64,000 nt of DNA from Heligmosomoides polygyrus polygyrus (taxonomy: Eukaryota; Nematoda; Chromadorea; Rhabditida; Heligmosomidae), in the NCBI GenBank assembly GCA_947396885.1, contig OX377206.1, positions 49,335,631 through 49,399,630 on the forward strand. The letters are read 5' to 3'. The position numbers and the translations under genes are program-made. Below, piece after piece: positions 38,572 through 51,849 of this stretch (its first letter is position 1; every line of letters starts with the position of its first letter). The notes under the pieces are model-generated. The model did no database searches, was not told the origin of the DNA, and was given only the letters and a program-made list of their open reading frames with translations.

Positions 38572-41233
38572 TCCGGAATGCCTGGCCTAGCCCGCGACTC
38601 TGGTGGAGGAAGGACCAACAACTAGGTTGGGCTACGTTCCTAGCGTGGCCAGCCACACTCGAAGCCGGAATGCCTGGTGTGGTCCGCTCGTCCAGCGTTA
38701 GGTGCCGGTGAAGTCGACGACTGACGCTGGGTGAGGAATTATTACCAGATAGGTTGGGCTGCGTTCCTAGCCTGGCCAGCCATACTCGAAGCCGGAATGC
38801 CTGGCCTAGCCCGCGACTCTCGTGGAGGAAGGACCAACAACTAGGTTGCGCTACGTTCCTAGCGTGGCCAGCCATACCCTATGCCGGAATGCCTGGCCTA
38901 GCCCGCGACTCTGGTGGAGGAAGGACCAACAACTAGGTTGGGCTACGTTCCTAGCGTGGCCAGCCATACTCGAAGCCGGAATGACTGGCGTGGTCGGCAG
39001 GTCCAGCGTTATGTGCCGGTGAAGTCGACGACTGACGCTGGGTGAGGAATTATTACCAGATAGGTTGGGCTACGTTCCTAGCCTGGCCAGCAATACTCGA
39101 AGCCGGAATGCCTGGTGTGGTCCGCACGTCCAGCGTTAGGTGCCGGCGAAGTCGACGACTGACGCTGGGTGAGAAAGGATCACCAGCTGGATTGCGCTTC
39201 GTTCTTAGCGTGGCCAGCTATACCCTATTCCGGAATGCCAGGCCTAGCCCGCGACTCTGGTGGAGGAAGGACCAACAACTAGGTTGGCTACGTTCCTAGC
39301 GTGGCCAGCCATACTCGAAGCCGGAATGCCTGGTGTGGTCCGCACGTCCAGCGTTAGGTGCCGGCGAAGTCGACGACTGACGCTGGGTGAGAAAGGATCA
39401 CCAGCTGGGTTGCGCTTCGTTCTTAGCGTGGCCAGCCATACCCTATTCCGGAATGCCTGGCCTAGCCCGCGACTCTGGTGGAGGAAGGACCAACAACTAG
39501 GCTGGGCTACGTTCCTAGCGTGGCCAGCCGTACTCGAAGCCGGAATGCCTGGTGTGGTCCGCTCGTCCAGCGTTAGGTGCCGGTGAAGTCGACGACTGAC
39601 GCTGGGTGAGGAATTATTACCAGATAGGTTGGGCTACGTTCCTAGCGTGGCCAGCCATACTCGAAGCCGGAATGCCTGGCCTAGCCCGCGACTCTGGTGG
39701 AGGAAGGACCAACAACTAGGTTGGGCTACGTTCCTAGCGTGGCCAGCCATACTCGAAGCCGGAATGACTGGCGTGGTCGGCAGGTCCAGCGTTATGTGCC
39801 GGTGAAGTCGACGACTGACGCTGGGTGAGGAATTATTACCAGATAGGTTGGGCTACGTTCCTAGCCTGGCCAGCAATACTCGAAGCCGGAATGCCTGGTG
39901 TGGTCCGCACGTCCAGCGTTAGGTGCCGGCGAAGTCGACGACTGACGCTGGGTGAGAAAGGATCACCAGCTGGATTGCGCTTCGTTCTTAGCGTGGCCAG
40001 CTATACCCTATTCCGGAATGCCAGGCCTAGCCCGCGACTCTGGTGGAGGAAGGACCAACAACTAGGTTGGCTACGTTCCTAGCGTGGCCAGCCATACTCG
40101 AAGCCGGAATGCCTGGTGTGGTCCGCACGTCCAGCGTTAGGTGCCGGCGAAGTCGACGACTGACGCTGGGTGAGAAAGGATCACCAGCTGGGTTGCGCTT
40201 CGTTCTTAGCGTGGCCAGCCATACCCTATTCCGGAATGCCTGGCCTAGCCCGCGACTCTGGTGGAGGAAGGACCAACAACTAGGCTGGGCTACGTTCCTA
40301 GCGTGGCCAGCCGTACTCGAAGCCGGAATGCCTGGTGTGGTCCGCTCGTCCAGCGTTAGGTGCCGGTGAAGTCGACGACTGACGCTGGGTGAGGAATTAT
40401 TACCAGATAGGTTGGGCTACGTTCCTAGCGTGGCCAGCCATACTCGAAGCCGGAATGCCTGGTGTGGTCCGCACGTCCAGCGTTAGGTGCCGGCGAAGTC
40501 GACGACTGACGCTGGGTGAGAAAGGATCACCAGCTGGGTTGCGCTTCGTTCTTAGCGTGGCCAGCCATACCCTATGCCGGAATGCCTGGCCTAGCCCGCG
40601 ACTCTGGTGGAGGAAGGACCAACAACTAGGTTGGGCTACGTTCCTAGCGTGGCCAGCCATACTCGAAGCCGGAATGACTGGCGTGGTCGGCAGGTCCAGC
40701 GTTAGGTGCCGGTGAAGTCGACGACTGACGCTGGGTGAGGAATTATTACCAGATAGGTTGGGCTACGTTCCTAGCGTGGCCAGACATACTCAAAGCCGGA
40801 ATGACTGGTGTGGTCCGCAGGTTCAGCCTCAGGGAGCTGCGAAGCCAACGACTGAGGCTGGGTGAGGAAATATCACCAGATAGGTTGGGCTACGTTCCTA
40901 GCCTGGCCAGCCATACTCGAAGCCGGAATGCCTGGCCTAGCCCGCGACTCTCGTGGAGGAAGGACCAACAACTAGGTTGGGCTACGTTCCTAGCGTGGCC
41001 AGCCATACTCGAAGCCGGAATGCCTGGTGTGGTCCGCTCGTCCAGCGTTAGGTGCCGGCGAAGTCGACGACTGACGCTGGGTGAGGAATTATTACCAGAT
41101 AGGTTGGGCTACGTTCCTAGCCTGGCCAGCCATACTCGAAGCCGGAATGCCTGGTGTGGTCCGCTCGTTCAGCCTTAGGTGCCGGCGAAGCCGACGACTG
41201 ACGCGGGGTGGGGAAGGATCACCAGCTAGGCTG
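37556..41233. repeat. 3,678-bp tandem duplication, unit 1
   Basis: Landmarks here recur 3,678 bp downstream: the C monomer (38,024 to 41,702), the gcctgaatgcc variant (38,444 to 42,122), and the ttggctacg one-base deletions (39,284 and 40,067 to 42,962 and 43,745). It contains an internal 783-bp tandem repeat (39,042 and 39,825), which is 346+346+92 minus one base. Confidence 0.88.
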
Positions 41234-44200
41234 GGGCTACGTTCCTAGCGTGGCCAGACATACTCAAAGCCGGAATGCCTGGTGTGGTCCGCACTTCCAG
41301 CGTGAGGTGCCGGCGAAGTCGACGACTGACGCTGGGTGAGAAAGGATCACCAGCTGGGTTGCGCTACGTTCTTAGCGTGGCCAGCCATACCCTATGTCGG
41401 AATGCCTGGCCTAGCCCGCGACATTGGTGGAGGAAGGACCACCAACTAGATTGGGCTACGTTCCTAGCGTGGCCAGCCATACTCGAAGCCGAAATGTCTG
41501 GTGTTCCGCAGATCCAGCCTTAGGTGCCGGCGAAGTGGACGACTGACTCTGGGTGAGGAGTTATTACCAGATAGGTTGGGCTACGTTCCTAGCCTGGCCA
41601 GCCATACTCGAAGCCGGAATGCCTGGTGTGGTCCGCTCGTTCAGCCTTAGGTGCCGGCGAAGCCGACGACTGACGCGGGGTGGGGAAGGATCACCAGCTA
41701 GGCTGGGGCTACTTTCCTAGCGTGGCCAGCCATGCTCGAAGCTGGCGAAGCCGCCAAACCTGGCGTGGCCCGCACATCCAGCCTTAGGTGCCGGCGAAGT
41801 CGACGACTGACGCGGGGTGGATCACCAGCTGGGTTGCGCTACGTTCCTAGCGTGGCCAGCCATACTCGAATCCGAAATGTCTGGTGTTCCGCAGATCCAG
41901 CGTTAGGTGCCGGCGAAGTCGACGACTGACTCTGGGTGAGGAGTTATTACCAGATAGGTTGGGCTACGTTCCTAGCCTGGCCAGCCATACTCGAAGCCGG
42001 AATGCCTGGTGTGGTCCGCTCGTCCAGCGTTAGGTGCCGGCGAAGTCGACGACTGACGCTGGGTGAGGAAATATCACCAGATAGGTTGGGCTACGTTCCT
42101 AGCCTGGCCAGCCATACTCGAAGCCTGAATGCCTGGTGTGGTCCGCACGTCCAGCGTTAGGTGCCGGCGAAGTCGACGACTGACGCTGGGTGAGAAAGGA
42201 TCACCAGCTGGGTTGCGCTTCGTTCTTAGCGTGGCCAGCCATACCCTATTCCGGAATGCCTGGCCTAGCCCGCGACTCTGGTGGAGGAAGGACCAACAAC
42301 TAGGTTGGGCTACGTTCCTAGCGTGGCCAGCCACACTCGAAGCCGGAATGCCTGGTGTGGTCCGCTCGTCCAGCGTTAGGTGCCGGTGAAGTCGACGACT
42401 GACGCTGGGTGAGGAATTATTACCAGATAGGTTGGGCTGCGTTCCTAGCCTGGCCAGCCATACTCGAAGCCGGAATGCCTGGCCTAGCCCGCGACTCTCG
42501 TGGAGGAAGGACCAACAACTAGGTTGCGCTACGTTCCTAGCGTGGCCAGCCATACCCTATGCCGGAATGCCTGGCCTAGCCCGCGACTCTGGTGGAGGAA
42601 GGACCAACAACTAGGTTGGGCTACGTTCCTAGCGTGGCCAGCCATACTCGAAGCCGGAATGACTGGCGTGGTCGGCAGGTCCAGCGTTATGTGCCGGTGA
42701 AGTCGACGACTGACGCTGGGTGAGGAATTATTACCAGATAGGTTGGGCTACGTTCCTAGCCTGGCCAGCAATACTCGAAGCCGGAATGCCTGGTGTGGTC
42801 CGCACGTCCAGCGTTAGGTGCCGGCGAAGTCGACGACTGACGCTGGGTGAGAAAGGATCACCAGCTGGATTGCGCTTCGTTCTTAGCGTGGCCAGCTATA
42901 CCCTATTCCGGAATGCCAGGCCTAGCCCGCGACTCTGGTGGAGGAAGGACCAACAACTAGGTTGGCTACGTTCCTAGCGTGGCCAGCCATACTCGAAGCC
43001 GGAATGCCTGGTGTGGTGCGCACGTCCAGCGTTAGGTGCCGGCGAAGTCGACGACTGACGCTGGGTGAGAAAGGATCACCAGCTGGGTTGCGCTTCGTTC
43101 TTAGCGTGGCCAGCCATACCCTATTCCGGAATGCCTGGCCTAGCCCGCGACTCTGGTGGAGGAAGGACCAACAACTAGGCTGGGCTACGTTCCTAGCGTG
43201 GCCAGCCGTACTCGAAGCCGGAATGCCTGGTGTGGTCCGCTCGTCCAGCGTTAGGTGCCGGTGAAGTCGACGACTGACGCTGGGTGAGGAATTATTACCA
43301 GATAGGTTGGGCTACGTTCCTAGCGTGGCCAGCCATACTCGAAGCCGGAATGCCTGGCCTAGCCCGCGACTCTGGTGGAGGAAGGACCAACAACTAGGTT
43401 GGGCTACGTTCCTAGCGTGGCCAGCCATACTCGAAGCCGGAATGACTGGCGTGGTCGGCAGGTCCAGCGTTATGTGCCGGTGAAGTCGACGACTGACGCT
43501 GGGTGAGGAATTATTACCAGATAGGTTGGGCTACGTTCCTAGCCTGGCCAGCAATACTCGAAGCCGGAATGCCTGGTGTGGTCCGCACGTCCAGCGTTAG
43601 GTGCCGGCGAAGTCGACGACTGACGCTGGGTGAGAAAGGATCACCAGCTGGATTGCGCTTCGTTCTTAGCGTGGCCAGCTATACCCTATTCCGGAATGCC
43701 AGGCCTAGCCCGCGACTCTGGTGGAGGAAGGACCAACAACTAGGTTGGCTACGTTCCTAGCGTGGCCAGCCATACTCGAAGCCGGAATGCCTGGTGTGGT
43801 CCGCACGTCCAGCGTTAGGTGCCGGCGAAGTCGACGACTGACGCTGGGTGAGAAAGGATCACCAGCTGGGTTGCGCTTCGTTCTTAGCGTGGCCAGCCAT
43901 ACCCTATTCCGGAATGCCTGGCCTAGCCCGCGACTCTGGTGGAGGAAGGACCAACAACTAGGCTGGGCTACGTTCCTAGCGTGGCCAGCCGTACTCGAAG
44001 CCGGAATGCCTGGTGTGGTCCGCTCGTCCAGCGTTAGGTGCCGGTGAAGTCGACGACTGACGCTGGGTGAGGAATTATTACCAGATAGGTTGGGCTACGT
44101 TCCTAGCGTGGCCAGCCATACTCGAAGCCGGAATGCCTGGTGTGGTCCGCACGTCCAGCGTTAGGTGCCGGCGAAGTCGACGACTGACGCTGGGTGAGAA

Positions 44201-44781
44201 AGGATCACCAGCTGGGTTGCGCTTCGTTCTTAGCGTGGCCAGCCATACCCTATGCCGGAATGCCTGGCCTAGCCCGCGACTCTGGTGGAGGAAGGACCAA
44301 CAACTAGGTTGGGCTACGTTCCTAGCGTGGCCAGCCATACTCGAAGCCGGAATGACTGGCGTGGTCGGCAGGTCCAGCGTTAGGTGCCGGTGAAGTCGAC
44401 GACTGACGCTGGGTGAGGAATTATTACCAGATAGGTTGGGCTACGTTCCTAGCGTGGCCAGACATACTCAAAGCCGGAATGACTGGTGTGGTCCGCAGGT
44501 TCAGCCTCAGGGAGCTGCGAAGCCAACGACTGAGGCTGGGTGAGGAAATATCACCAGATAGGTTGGGCTACGTTCCTAGCCTGGCCAGCCATACTCGAAG
44601 CCGGAATGCCTGGCCTAGCCCGCGACTCTCGTGGAGGAAGGACCAACAACTAGGTTGGGCTACGTTCCTAGCGTGGCCAGCCATACTCGAAGCCGGAATG
44701 CCTGGTGTGGTCCGCTCGTCCAGCGTTAGGTGCCGGCGAAGTCGACGACTGACGCTGGGTGAGGAATTATTACCAGATAGG
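41234..44781. repeat. 3,678-bp tandem duplication, unit 2 (3,548 bp)
   Basis: This matches 37,556-41,103. The left edge lies inside a chimeric monomer that begins with the C head (ctaggctggggctac) and continues as an A monomer (gttcctagcgtggccagacatac). The right edge is ataggtaggg at 44,782 against ataggttggg. The only difference noticed is gtggtgcgc at about 43,018 for gtggtccgc. Confidence 0.87.
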
Positions 44782-45922
44782 TAGGGCTACGTTCCTAGCC
44801 TGGCCAGCCATACTCGAAGCCGGAATGCCTGGTGTGGTCCGCACTTCCAGCGTGAGGTGCCGGTGAAGCCGACGAGTGACGCGGGTGGGGAATTATTACC
44901 AGATAGGTTGGGCTACGTTCCCAGCCTGGCCAGCCATACTCGAAGCCGGAATGCCTGGTGTGGTCCGCACTTCCAGCGTGAGGTGCCGGCGAAGTCGACG
45001 ACTGACGCTGGGTGAGGAATTATGACCAGATAGGTTGGGCTACGTTCCTAGCCTGGCCAGCCATACTCGAAGCCGGAATGCCTGGTGTGGTCCGCACGTC
45101 CAGCGTTAGGTGCCGGCGAAGTCGACGACTGACGCTGGGTGAGGAAATATCACCAGATAGCTTGGGCTACGTTCCTAGCGTGGCCAGACATACTCAAAGC
45201 CGGAATGACTGGTGTGGTCCGCAGGTTCAGCCCCAGGGAGCTGCGAAGCCAACGACTGAGGCTGGGTGAGGAAATATCACCAGATAGGTTGGGCTACGTT
45301 CCTAGCCTGGCCAGCCATACTCGAAGCCGGAATGCCTGGTGTGGTCCGCTCGCCCACCGTTAGGTGCCGGCGAAGTCGACGACTGACGCTGGGTGAGGAA
45401 TTATCACCAGATAGGTTGGGCTACGTTCATAGCCTGGCCAGCCATACTCGAAGCCGGAATGCCTGGTGTGGTCCGCACGTCCAGCGTTAGGTGCCGGCGA
45501 AGTCGACGACTGACGCTGGGTGAGGAATTATCAACAGATAGGTTGGGCTACGTTCCTAGCGTGGCCAGACATACTCAAAGCCGGAATGACTGGTGTGGTC
45601 CGCAGGTTCAGCCTCAGGGAGCTGCGAAGCCAACGACTGAGGCTGGGTGAGGAAATATCACCAGATAGGTTGGGCTACGTTCCTAGCCTGGCCAGCCATA
45701 CTCGAAGCCGGAATGCCTGGTGTGGTCCGCTCGCCCAGCGTTAGGTGCCGGCGAAGTCGACGACTGACGCTGGGTGAGGAATTATCACCAGATAGGTTGG
45801 GCTACGTTCCTAGCGTGGCCAGACATACTCAAAGCCGGAATGACTGGTGTGGTCCGCAGGTTCAGCCTCAGGGAGCTGCGAAGCCAACGACTGAGGCTGG
45901 GTGAGAAAGGATCACCAGCTGG
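44654..45922. repeat. A-only block, 10 monomers (1,269 bp)
   Basis: Ten A monomers total 10 x 127 minus one base. The missing base is in gacgcgggtgggg at about 44,880, where other copies have one more g. The block carries the private markers ataggtaggg, cgttcccagcc and agatagcttggg. It recurs at 58,650 and partly at 62,678. Confidence 0.86.
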
Positions 45923-47428
45923 GTTGCGCTTCGTTCTTAGCGTGGCCAGCCATACCCTATTCCGGAATGCCTGGCCTAGCCCGCGACTCTCGTGAAGGAA
46001 GGACCAACAACTAGGTTGGGCTACGTTCCTAGCGTGGCCAGCCATACTCGAAGCCGGAATGCCTGGTGTGGTCCGCTCGTCCAGCGTTAGGTGCCGGCGA
46101 AGTCGACGACTGACGCTGGGTGAAGAATTATTACCAGATAGGTTGGGCTACGTTCCTAGCGTGGCCAGTCATACTCGAAGCCGGAATGACTGGCGTGGTC
46201 CGCAGGTCCAGCGTTAGGTGCCGGCGAGGTCGACGACTGACGCGGGGTGAGGAAGGATCATCAGCTCGGTTGCGCTACGTTCCTAGCGTGGCCAGCCATA
46301 CCCTATGCCGGAATGCCTGGCCTAGCCCGCGACTCTGGTGGAGGAAGGACCAACAACTAGGTTGGGCTACGTTCCTAGCGTGGCCAGCCATACTCGAAGC
46401 CGGAATGCCTGGTGTGGTCCGCACGTCCAGCGTTAGGTGCCGGCGAAGTCGACGACTGACGCTGGGTGAGAAAGGATCACCAGCTGGGTTGCGCTTCGTT
46501 CTTAGCGTGGCCAGCCATACCCTATTCCGGAATGCCTGGCCTAGCCCGCGACTCTGGTGGAGGAAGGACCAACAACTAGGCTGGGCTACGTTCCTAGCGT
46601 GGCCAGCCGTACTCGAAGCCGGAATGCCTGGTGTGGTCCGCTCGTCCAGCGTTAGGTGCCGGCGAAGTCGACGACTGACGCTGGGTGAGGAATTATTACC
46701 AGATAGGTTGGGCTACGTTCCTAGCGTGGCCAGACATACTCAAAGCCGGAATGACTGGTGTGGTCCGCAGGTTCAGCCTCAGGGAGCTGCGAAGCCAACG
46801 ACTGAGGCTGGGTGAGGAAATATCACCAGATAGGTTGGGCTACGTTCCTAGCCTGGCCAGCCATACTCGAAGCCGGAATGCCTGGCCTAGCCCGCGACTC
46901 TCGTGGAGGAAGGACCAACAACTAGGTTGGGCTACGTTCCTAGCGTGGCCAGCCATACTCGAAGCCGGAATGCCTGGTGTGGTCCGCTCGTCCAGCGTTA
47001 GGTGCCGGCGAAGTCGACGACTGACGCTGGGTGAGAAAGGATCACCAGCTGGGTTGCGCTTCGTTCCTAGCGTGGCCAGCCATACCCTATGCCGGAATGC
47101 CTGGCCTAGCCCGCGACTCTGGTGGAGGAAGGACCAACAACTAGGTTGGGCTACGTTCCTAGCGTGGCCAGCCATACACGAAGCCGGAATGACTGGCGTG
47201 GTCGGCAGGTCCAGCGTTAGGTGCCGGTGAAGTCGACGACTGACGCTGGGTGAGGAAGGATCATCAGCTCGGTTGCGCTGCGTTCCTAGCGTGGCCAGCC
47301 ATACCCTATGCCGGAATGCCTGGCCTAGCCCGCGACTCTGGTGGAGGAAGGACCAACAACTAGGTTGGGCTACGTTCCTAGCGTGGCCAGCCATACTCGA
47401 AGCCGGAATGACTGGCGTGGTCGGCAGG

Positions 47429-50400
47429 TCCAGCGTTAGGTGCCGGTGAAGTCGACGACTGACGCTGGGTGAGGAATTATTACCAGATAGGTTGGGCTAC
47501 GTTCCTAGCGTGGCCAGACATACTCAAAGCCGGAATGACTGGTGTGGTCCGCAGGTTCAGCCTCAGGGAGCTGCGAAGCCAACGACTGAGGCTGGGTGAG
47601 GAAATATCACCAGATAGGTTGGGCTACGTTCCTAGCCTGGCCAGCCATACTCGAAGCCGGAATGCCTGGCCTAGCCCGCGACTCTCGTGGAGGAAGGACC
47701 AACAACTAGGTTGCGCTACGTTCCTAGCGTGGCCAGCCATACCCTATGCCGGAATGCCTGGCCTAGCCCGCGACTCTGGTGGAGGAAGGACCAACAACTA
47801 GGTTGGGCTACGTTCCTAGCGTGGCCAGCCATACTCGAAGCCGGAATGACTGGCGTGGTCGGCAGGTCCAGCGTTAGGTGCCGGTGAAGTCGACGACTGA
47901 CGCTGGGAGAGGAATTATTACCAGATAGGTTGGGCTACGTTCCTAGCCTGTCCAGCAATACTCGAAGCCGGAATGCCTGGTGTGGTCCGCACGTCCAGCG
48001 TTAGGTGCCGGCGAAGTCGACGACTGACGCTGGGTGAGAAAGGATCACCAGCTGGGTTGCGCTTCGTTCTTAGCGTGGCCAGCTATACCCTATTCCGGAA
48101 TGCCAGGCCTAGCCCGCGACTCTGGTGGAGGAAGGACCAACAACTAGGTTGGGCTACGTTCCTAGCGTGGCCAGCCATACTCGAAGCCGGAATGCCTGGT
48201 GTGGTCCGCACGTCCAGCGTTAGGTGCCGGCGAAGTCGACGACTGACGCTGGTTGAGGAATTATTACCAGATAGGTTGGGCTACGTTCCTAGCCTGGCCA
48301 GCCATACTCGAAGCCGGAATGCCTGGTGTGGTCCGCACTTCCAGCGTGAGGTGCCGGCGAAGCCGACGAGTGACGCGGGGTGGGGAATTATTACCAGATA
48401 GGTTGGGCTACGTTCCTAGCCTGGCCAGCCATACTCAAAGCCGGAATGCCTGGTGTGGTCCGCACTTCCAGCGTGAGGTGCCGGCGAAGTCGACGACTGA
48501 CGCTGGGTGAGGAATTATGACCAGATAGGTTGGGCTACGTTCCTAGCCTGGCCAGCCATACTCGAAGCCGGAATGCCTGGTGTGGTCCGCACGTCCAGCG
48601 TTAGGTGCCGGCGAAGTCGACGACTGACGCTGGGTGAGGAATTATCACCAGATAGGTTGGGCTACGTTCCTAGCGTGGCCAGACATACTCAAAGCCGGAA
48701 TGACTGGTGTGGTCCGCAGGTTCAGCCTCAGGGAGCTGCGAAGCCAACGACTGAGGCTGGGTGAGGAAATATCACCAGATAGGTTGGGCTACGTTCCTAG
48801 CCTGGCCAGCCATACTCGAAGCCGGAATGCCTGGTGTGGTCCGCTCGCCCATCGTTAGGTGCCGGCGAAGTCGACGACTGACGCTGGGTGAGGAATTATC
48901 ACCAGATAGGTTGGGCTACGTTCCTAGCGTGGCCAGACATACTCGAAGCCGGAATGCCTGGTGTGGTCCGCTCGACCATCGTTAGGTGCCGGCGAAGTCG
49001 ACGACTGACGCTGGGTGAGGAATTATCACCAGATAGGTTGGGCTACGTTCCTAGCGTGGCCAGACATACTCAAAGCCGGAATGACTGGTGTGGTCCGCAC
49101 GTCCAGCGTTAGGTGCCGGCGAAGTCGACGACTGACGCTGGGTGAGGAATTATCACCAGATAGGTTGGGCTACGTTCCTAGCGTGGCCAGACATACTCAA
49201 AGCCGGAATGACTGGTGTGGTCCGCAGGTTCAGCCTCAGGGAGCTGCGAAGCCAACGACTGAGGCTGGGTGACGAAATATCACCAGATAGGTTGGGCTAC
49301 GTTCCTAGCCTGGCCAGCCATACTCAAAGCCGGAATGCCTGGTGTGGTCCGCTCGCCCATCGTTAGGTGCCGGCGAAGTCGACGACTGACGCTGGGTGAG
49401 GAATTATCACCAGATAGGTTGGGCTACGTTCCTAGCGTGGCCAGACATACTCAAAGCCGGAATGACTGGTGTGGTCCGCACTTCCAGCGTGAGGTGCCGG
49501 CGAAGCCGACGAGTGACGCGGGGTGGGGAATTATTACCAGATAGGGTGGGCTACGTTCCTAGCCTGGCCAGCCATACTCGAAGCCGGAATGCCTGGTGTG
49601 GTCCGCACTTCCAGCGTGAGGTGCCGGCGAAGTCGACGACTGACGCTGGGTGAGAAAGGATCACCAGCTGGGTTGCGCTACGTTCTTAGCGTGGCCAGCC
49701 ATACCCTATGTCGGAATGCCTGGCCTAGCCCGCGACATTGGTGGAGGAAGGACCACCAACTAGATTGGGCTACGTTCCTAGCGTGGCCAGCCATACTCGA
49801 AGCCGAAATGTCTGGTGTTCCGCAGATCCAGCGTTAGGTGCCGGCGAAGTCGACGACTGACTCTGGGTGAGGAGTTATTACCAGATAGGTTGGGCTACGT
49901 TCCTAGCCTGGCCAGCCATACTCGAAGCCGGAATGCCTGGTGTGGTCCGCTCGTTCAGCCTTAGGTGCCGGCGAAGCCGACGACTGACGCGGGGTGGGGA
50001 AGGATCACCAGCTAGGCTGGGGCTACTTTCCTAGCGTGGCCAGCCATGCTCGAAGCTGGCGAAGCCGCCAAACCTGGCGTGGCCCGCACATCCAGCCTTA
50101 GGTGCCGGCGAAGTCGACGACTGACGCGGGGTGGATCACCAGCTGGGTTGCGCTACGTTCCTAGCGTGGCCAGCCGTACTCGGAGCCGGAATGCCTGGTG
50201 TGGTCCGCTCGTCCAGCGTTAGGTGCCGGCGAAGTCGACGACTGACGCTGGGTGAGGAATTATTACCAGATAGGTTAGGCTACGTTCCTAGCGTGGCCAG
50301 ACATACTCAAAGCCGGAATGCCTGGTGTGGTCCGCACTTCCAGCGTGAGGTGCCGGCGAAGTCGACGACTGACGCTGGGTGAGAAAGGATCACCAGCTGG

Positions 50401-51849
50401 GTTGCGCTACGTTCTTAGCGTGGCCAGCCATACCCTATGTCGGAATGCCTGGCCTAGCCCGCGACATTGGTGGAGGAAGGACCACCAACTAGATTGGGCT
50501 ACGTTCCTAGCGTGGCCAGCCATACTCGAAGCCGAAATGTCTGGTGTTCCGCAGATCCAGCCTTAGGTGCCGGCGAAGTGGACGACTGACTCTGGGTGAG
50601 GAGTTATTACCAGATAGGTTGGGCTACGTTCCTAGCCTGGCCAGCCATACTCGAAGCCGGAATGCCTGGTGTGGTCCGCTCGTTCAGCCTTAGGTGCCGG
50701 CGAAGCCGACGACTGACGCGGGGTGGGGAAGGATCACCAGCTAGGCTGGGGCTACTTTCCTAGCGTGGCCAGCCATGCTCGAAGCTGGCGAAGCCGCCAA
50801 ACCTGGCGTGGCCCGCACATCCAGCCTTAGGTGCCGGCGAAGTCGACGACTGACGCGGGGTGGATCACCAGCTGGGTTGCGCTACGTTCCTAGCGTGGCC
50901 AGCCATACTCGAATCCGAAATGTCTGGTGTTCCGCAGATCCAGCGTTAGGTGCCGGCGAAGTCGACGACTGACGCTGGGTGAGGAAATATCACCAGATAG
51001 GTTGGGCTACGTTCCTAGCCTGGCCAGCCATACTCGAAGCCTGAATGCCTGGTGTGGTCCGCACGTCCAGCGTTAGGTGCCGGCGAAGTCGACGACTGAC
51101 GCTGGGTGAGAAAGGATCACCAGCTGGGTTGCGCTTCGTTCTTAGCGTGGCCAGCCATACCCTATTCCGGAATGCCTGGCCTAGCCCGCGACTCTGGTGG
51201 AGGAAGGACCAACAACTAGGTTGGGCTACGTTCCTAGCGTGGCCAGCCACACTCGAAGCCGGAATGCCTGGTTTGGTCCGCTCGTCCAGCGTTAGGTGCC
51301 GGTGAAGTCGACGACTGACGCTGGGTGAGGAATTATTACCAGATAGGTTGGGCTGCGTTCCTAGCCTGGCCAGCCATACTCGAAGCCGGAATGCCTGGCC
51401 TAGCCCGCGACTCTCGTGGAGGAAGGACCAACAACTAGGTTGCGCTACGTTCCTAGCGTGGCCAGCCATACCCTATGCCGGAATGCCTGGCCTAGCCCGC
51501 GACTCTGGTGGAGGAAGGACCAACAACTAGGTTGGGCTACGTTCCTAGCGTGGCCAGCCATACTCGAAGCCGGAATGACTGGCGTGGTCGGCAGGTCCAG
51601 CGTTATGTGCCGGTGAAGTCGACGACTGACGCTGGGTGAGGAATTATTACCAGATAGGTTGGGCTACGTTCCTAGCCTGGCCAGCAATACTCGAAGCCGG
51701 AATGCCTGGTGTGGTCCGCACGTCCAGCGTTAGGTGCCGGCGAAGTCGACGACTGACGCTGGGTGAGGAGTTATTACCAGATAGGTTGGGCTACGTTCCT
51801 AGCCTGGCCAGCCATACTCGAAGCTGGAATGCCTGGTGTGGTCCGCAGA
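47429..51849. repeat. 4,421-bp tandem duplication, unit 1
   Basis: This segment recurs 4,421 bp downstream, with A-only blocks at 48,148 and 52,569 and C monomers at 50,016/50,745 and 54,437/55,166. The match runs from 47,429/51,850 to 50,944/55,365. After one extra 127-bp monomer in the second copy it continues at an offset of 4,548 bp to about 51,760. Confidence 0.86.
48148..49671. repeat. A-only block, 12 monomers of 127 bp
   Basis: These 1,524 bp have the same monomer order as 33,248-34,771, at an offset of 14,900 bp. The copies part at 34,893/49,793 (ccgtactcgg against ccatactcga). Confidence 0.86.

Noticed and set aside
46120..46815. Longest plus-strand open frame (231 codons) as a protein gene
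   Set aside because: It is read through five to six satellite monomers, and the same DNA segment appears in two different frames within it (ATFLAWPAILEAG and GYVPSLASHTRSRN come from one stretch). Every other part of the array gives similar frames. There is no codon or domain signal.
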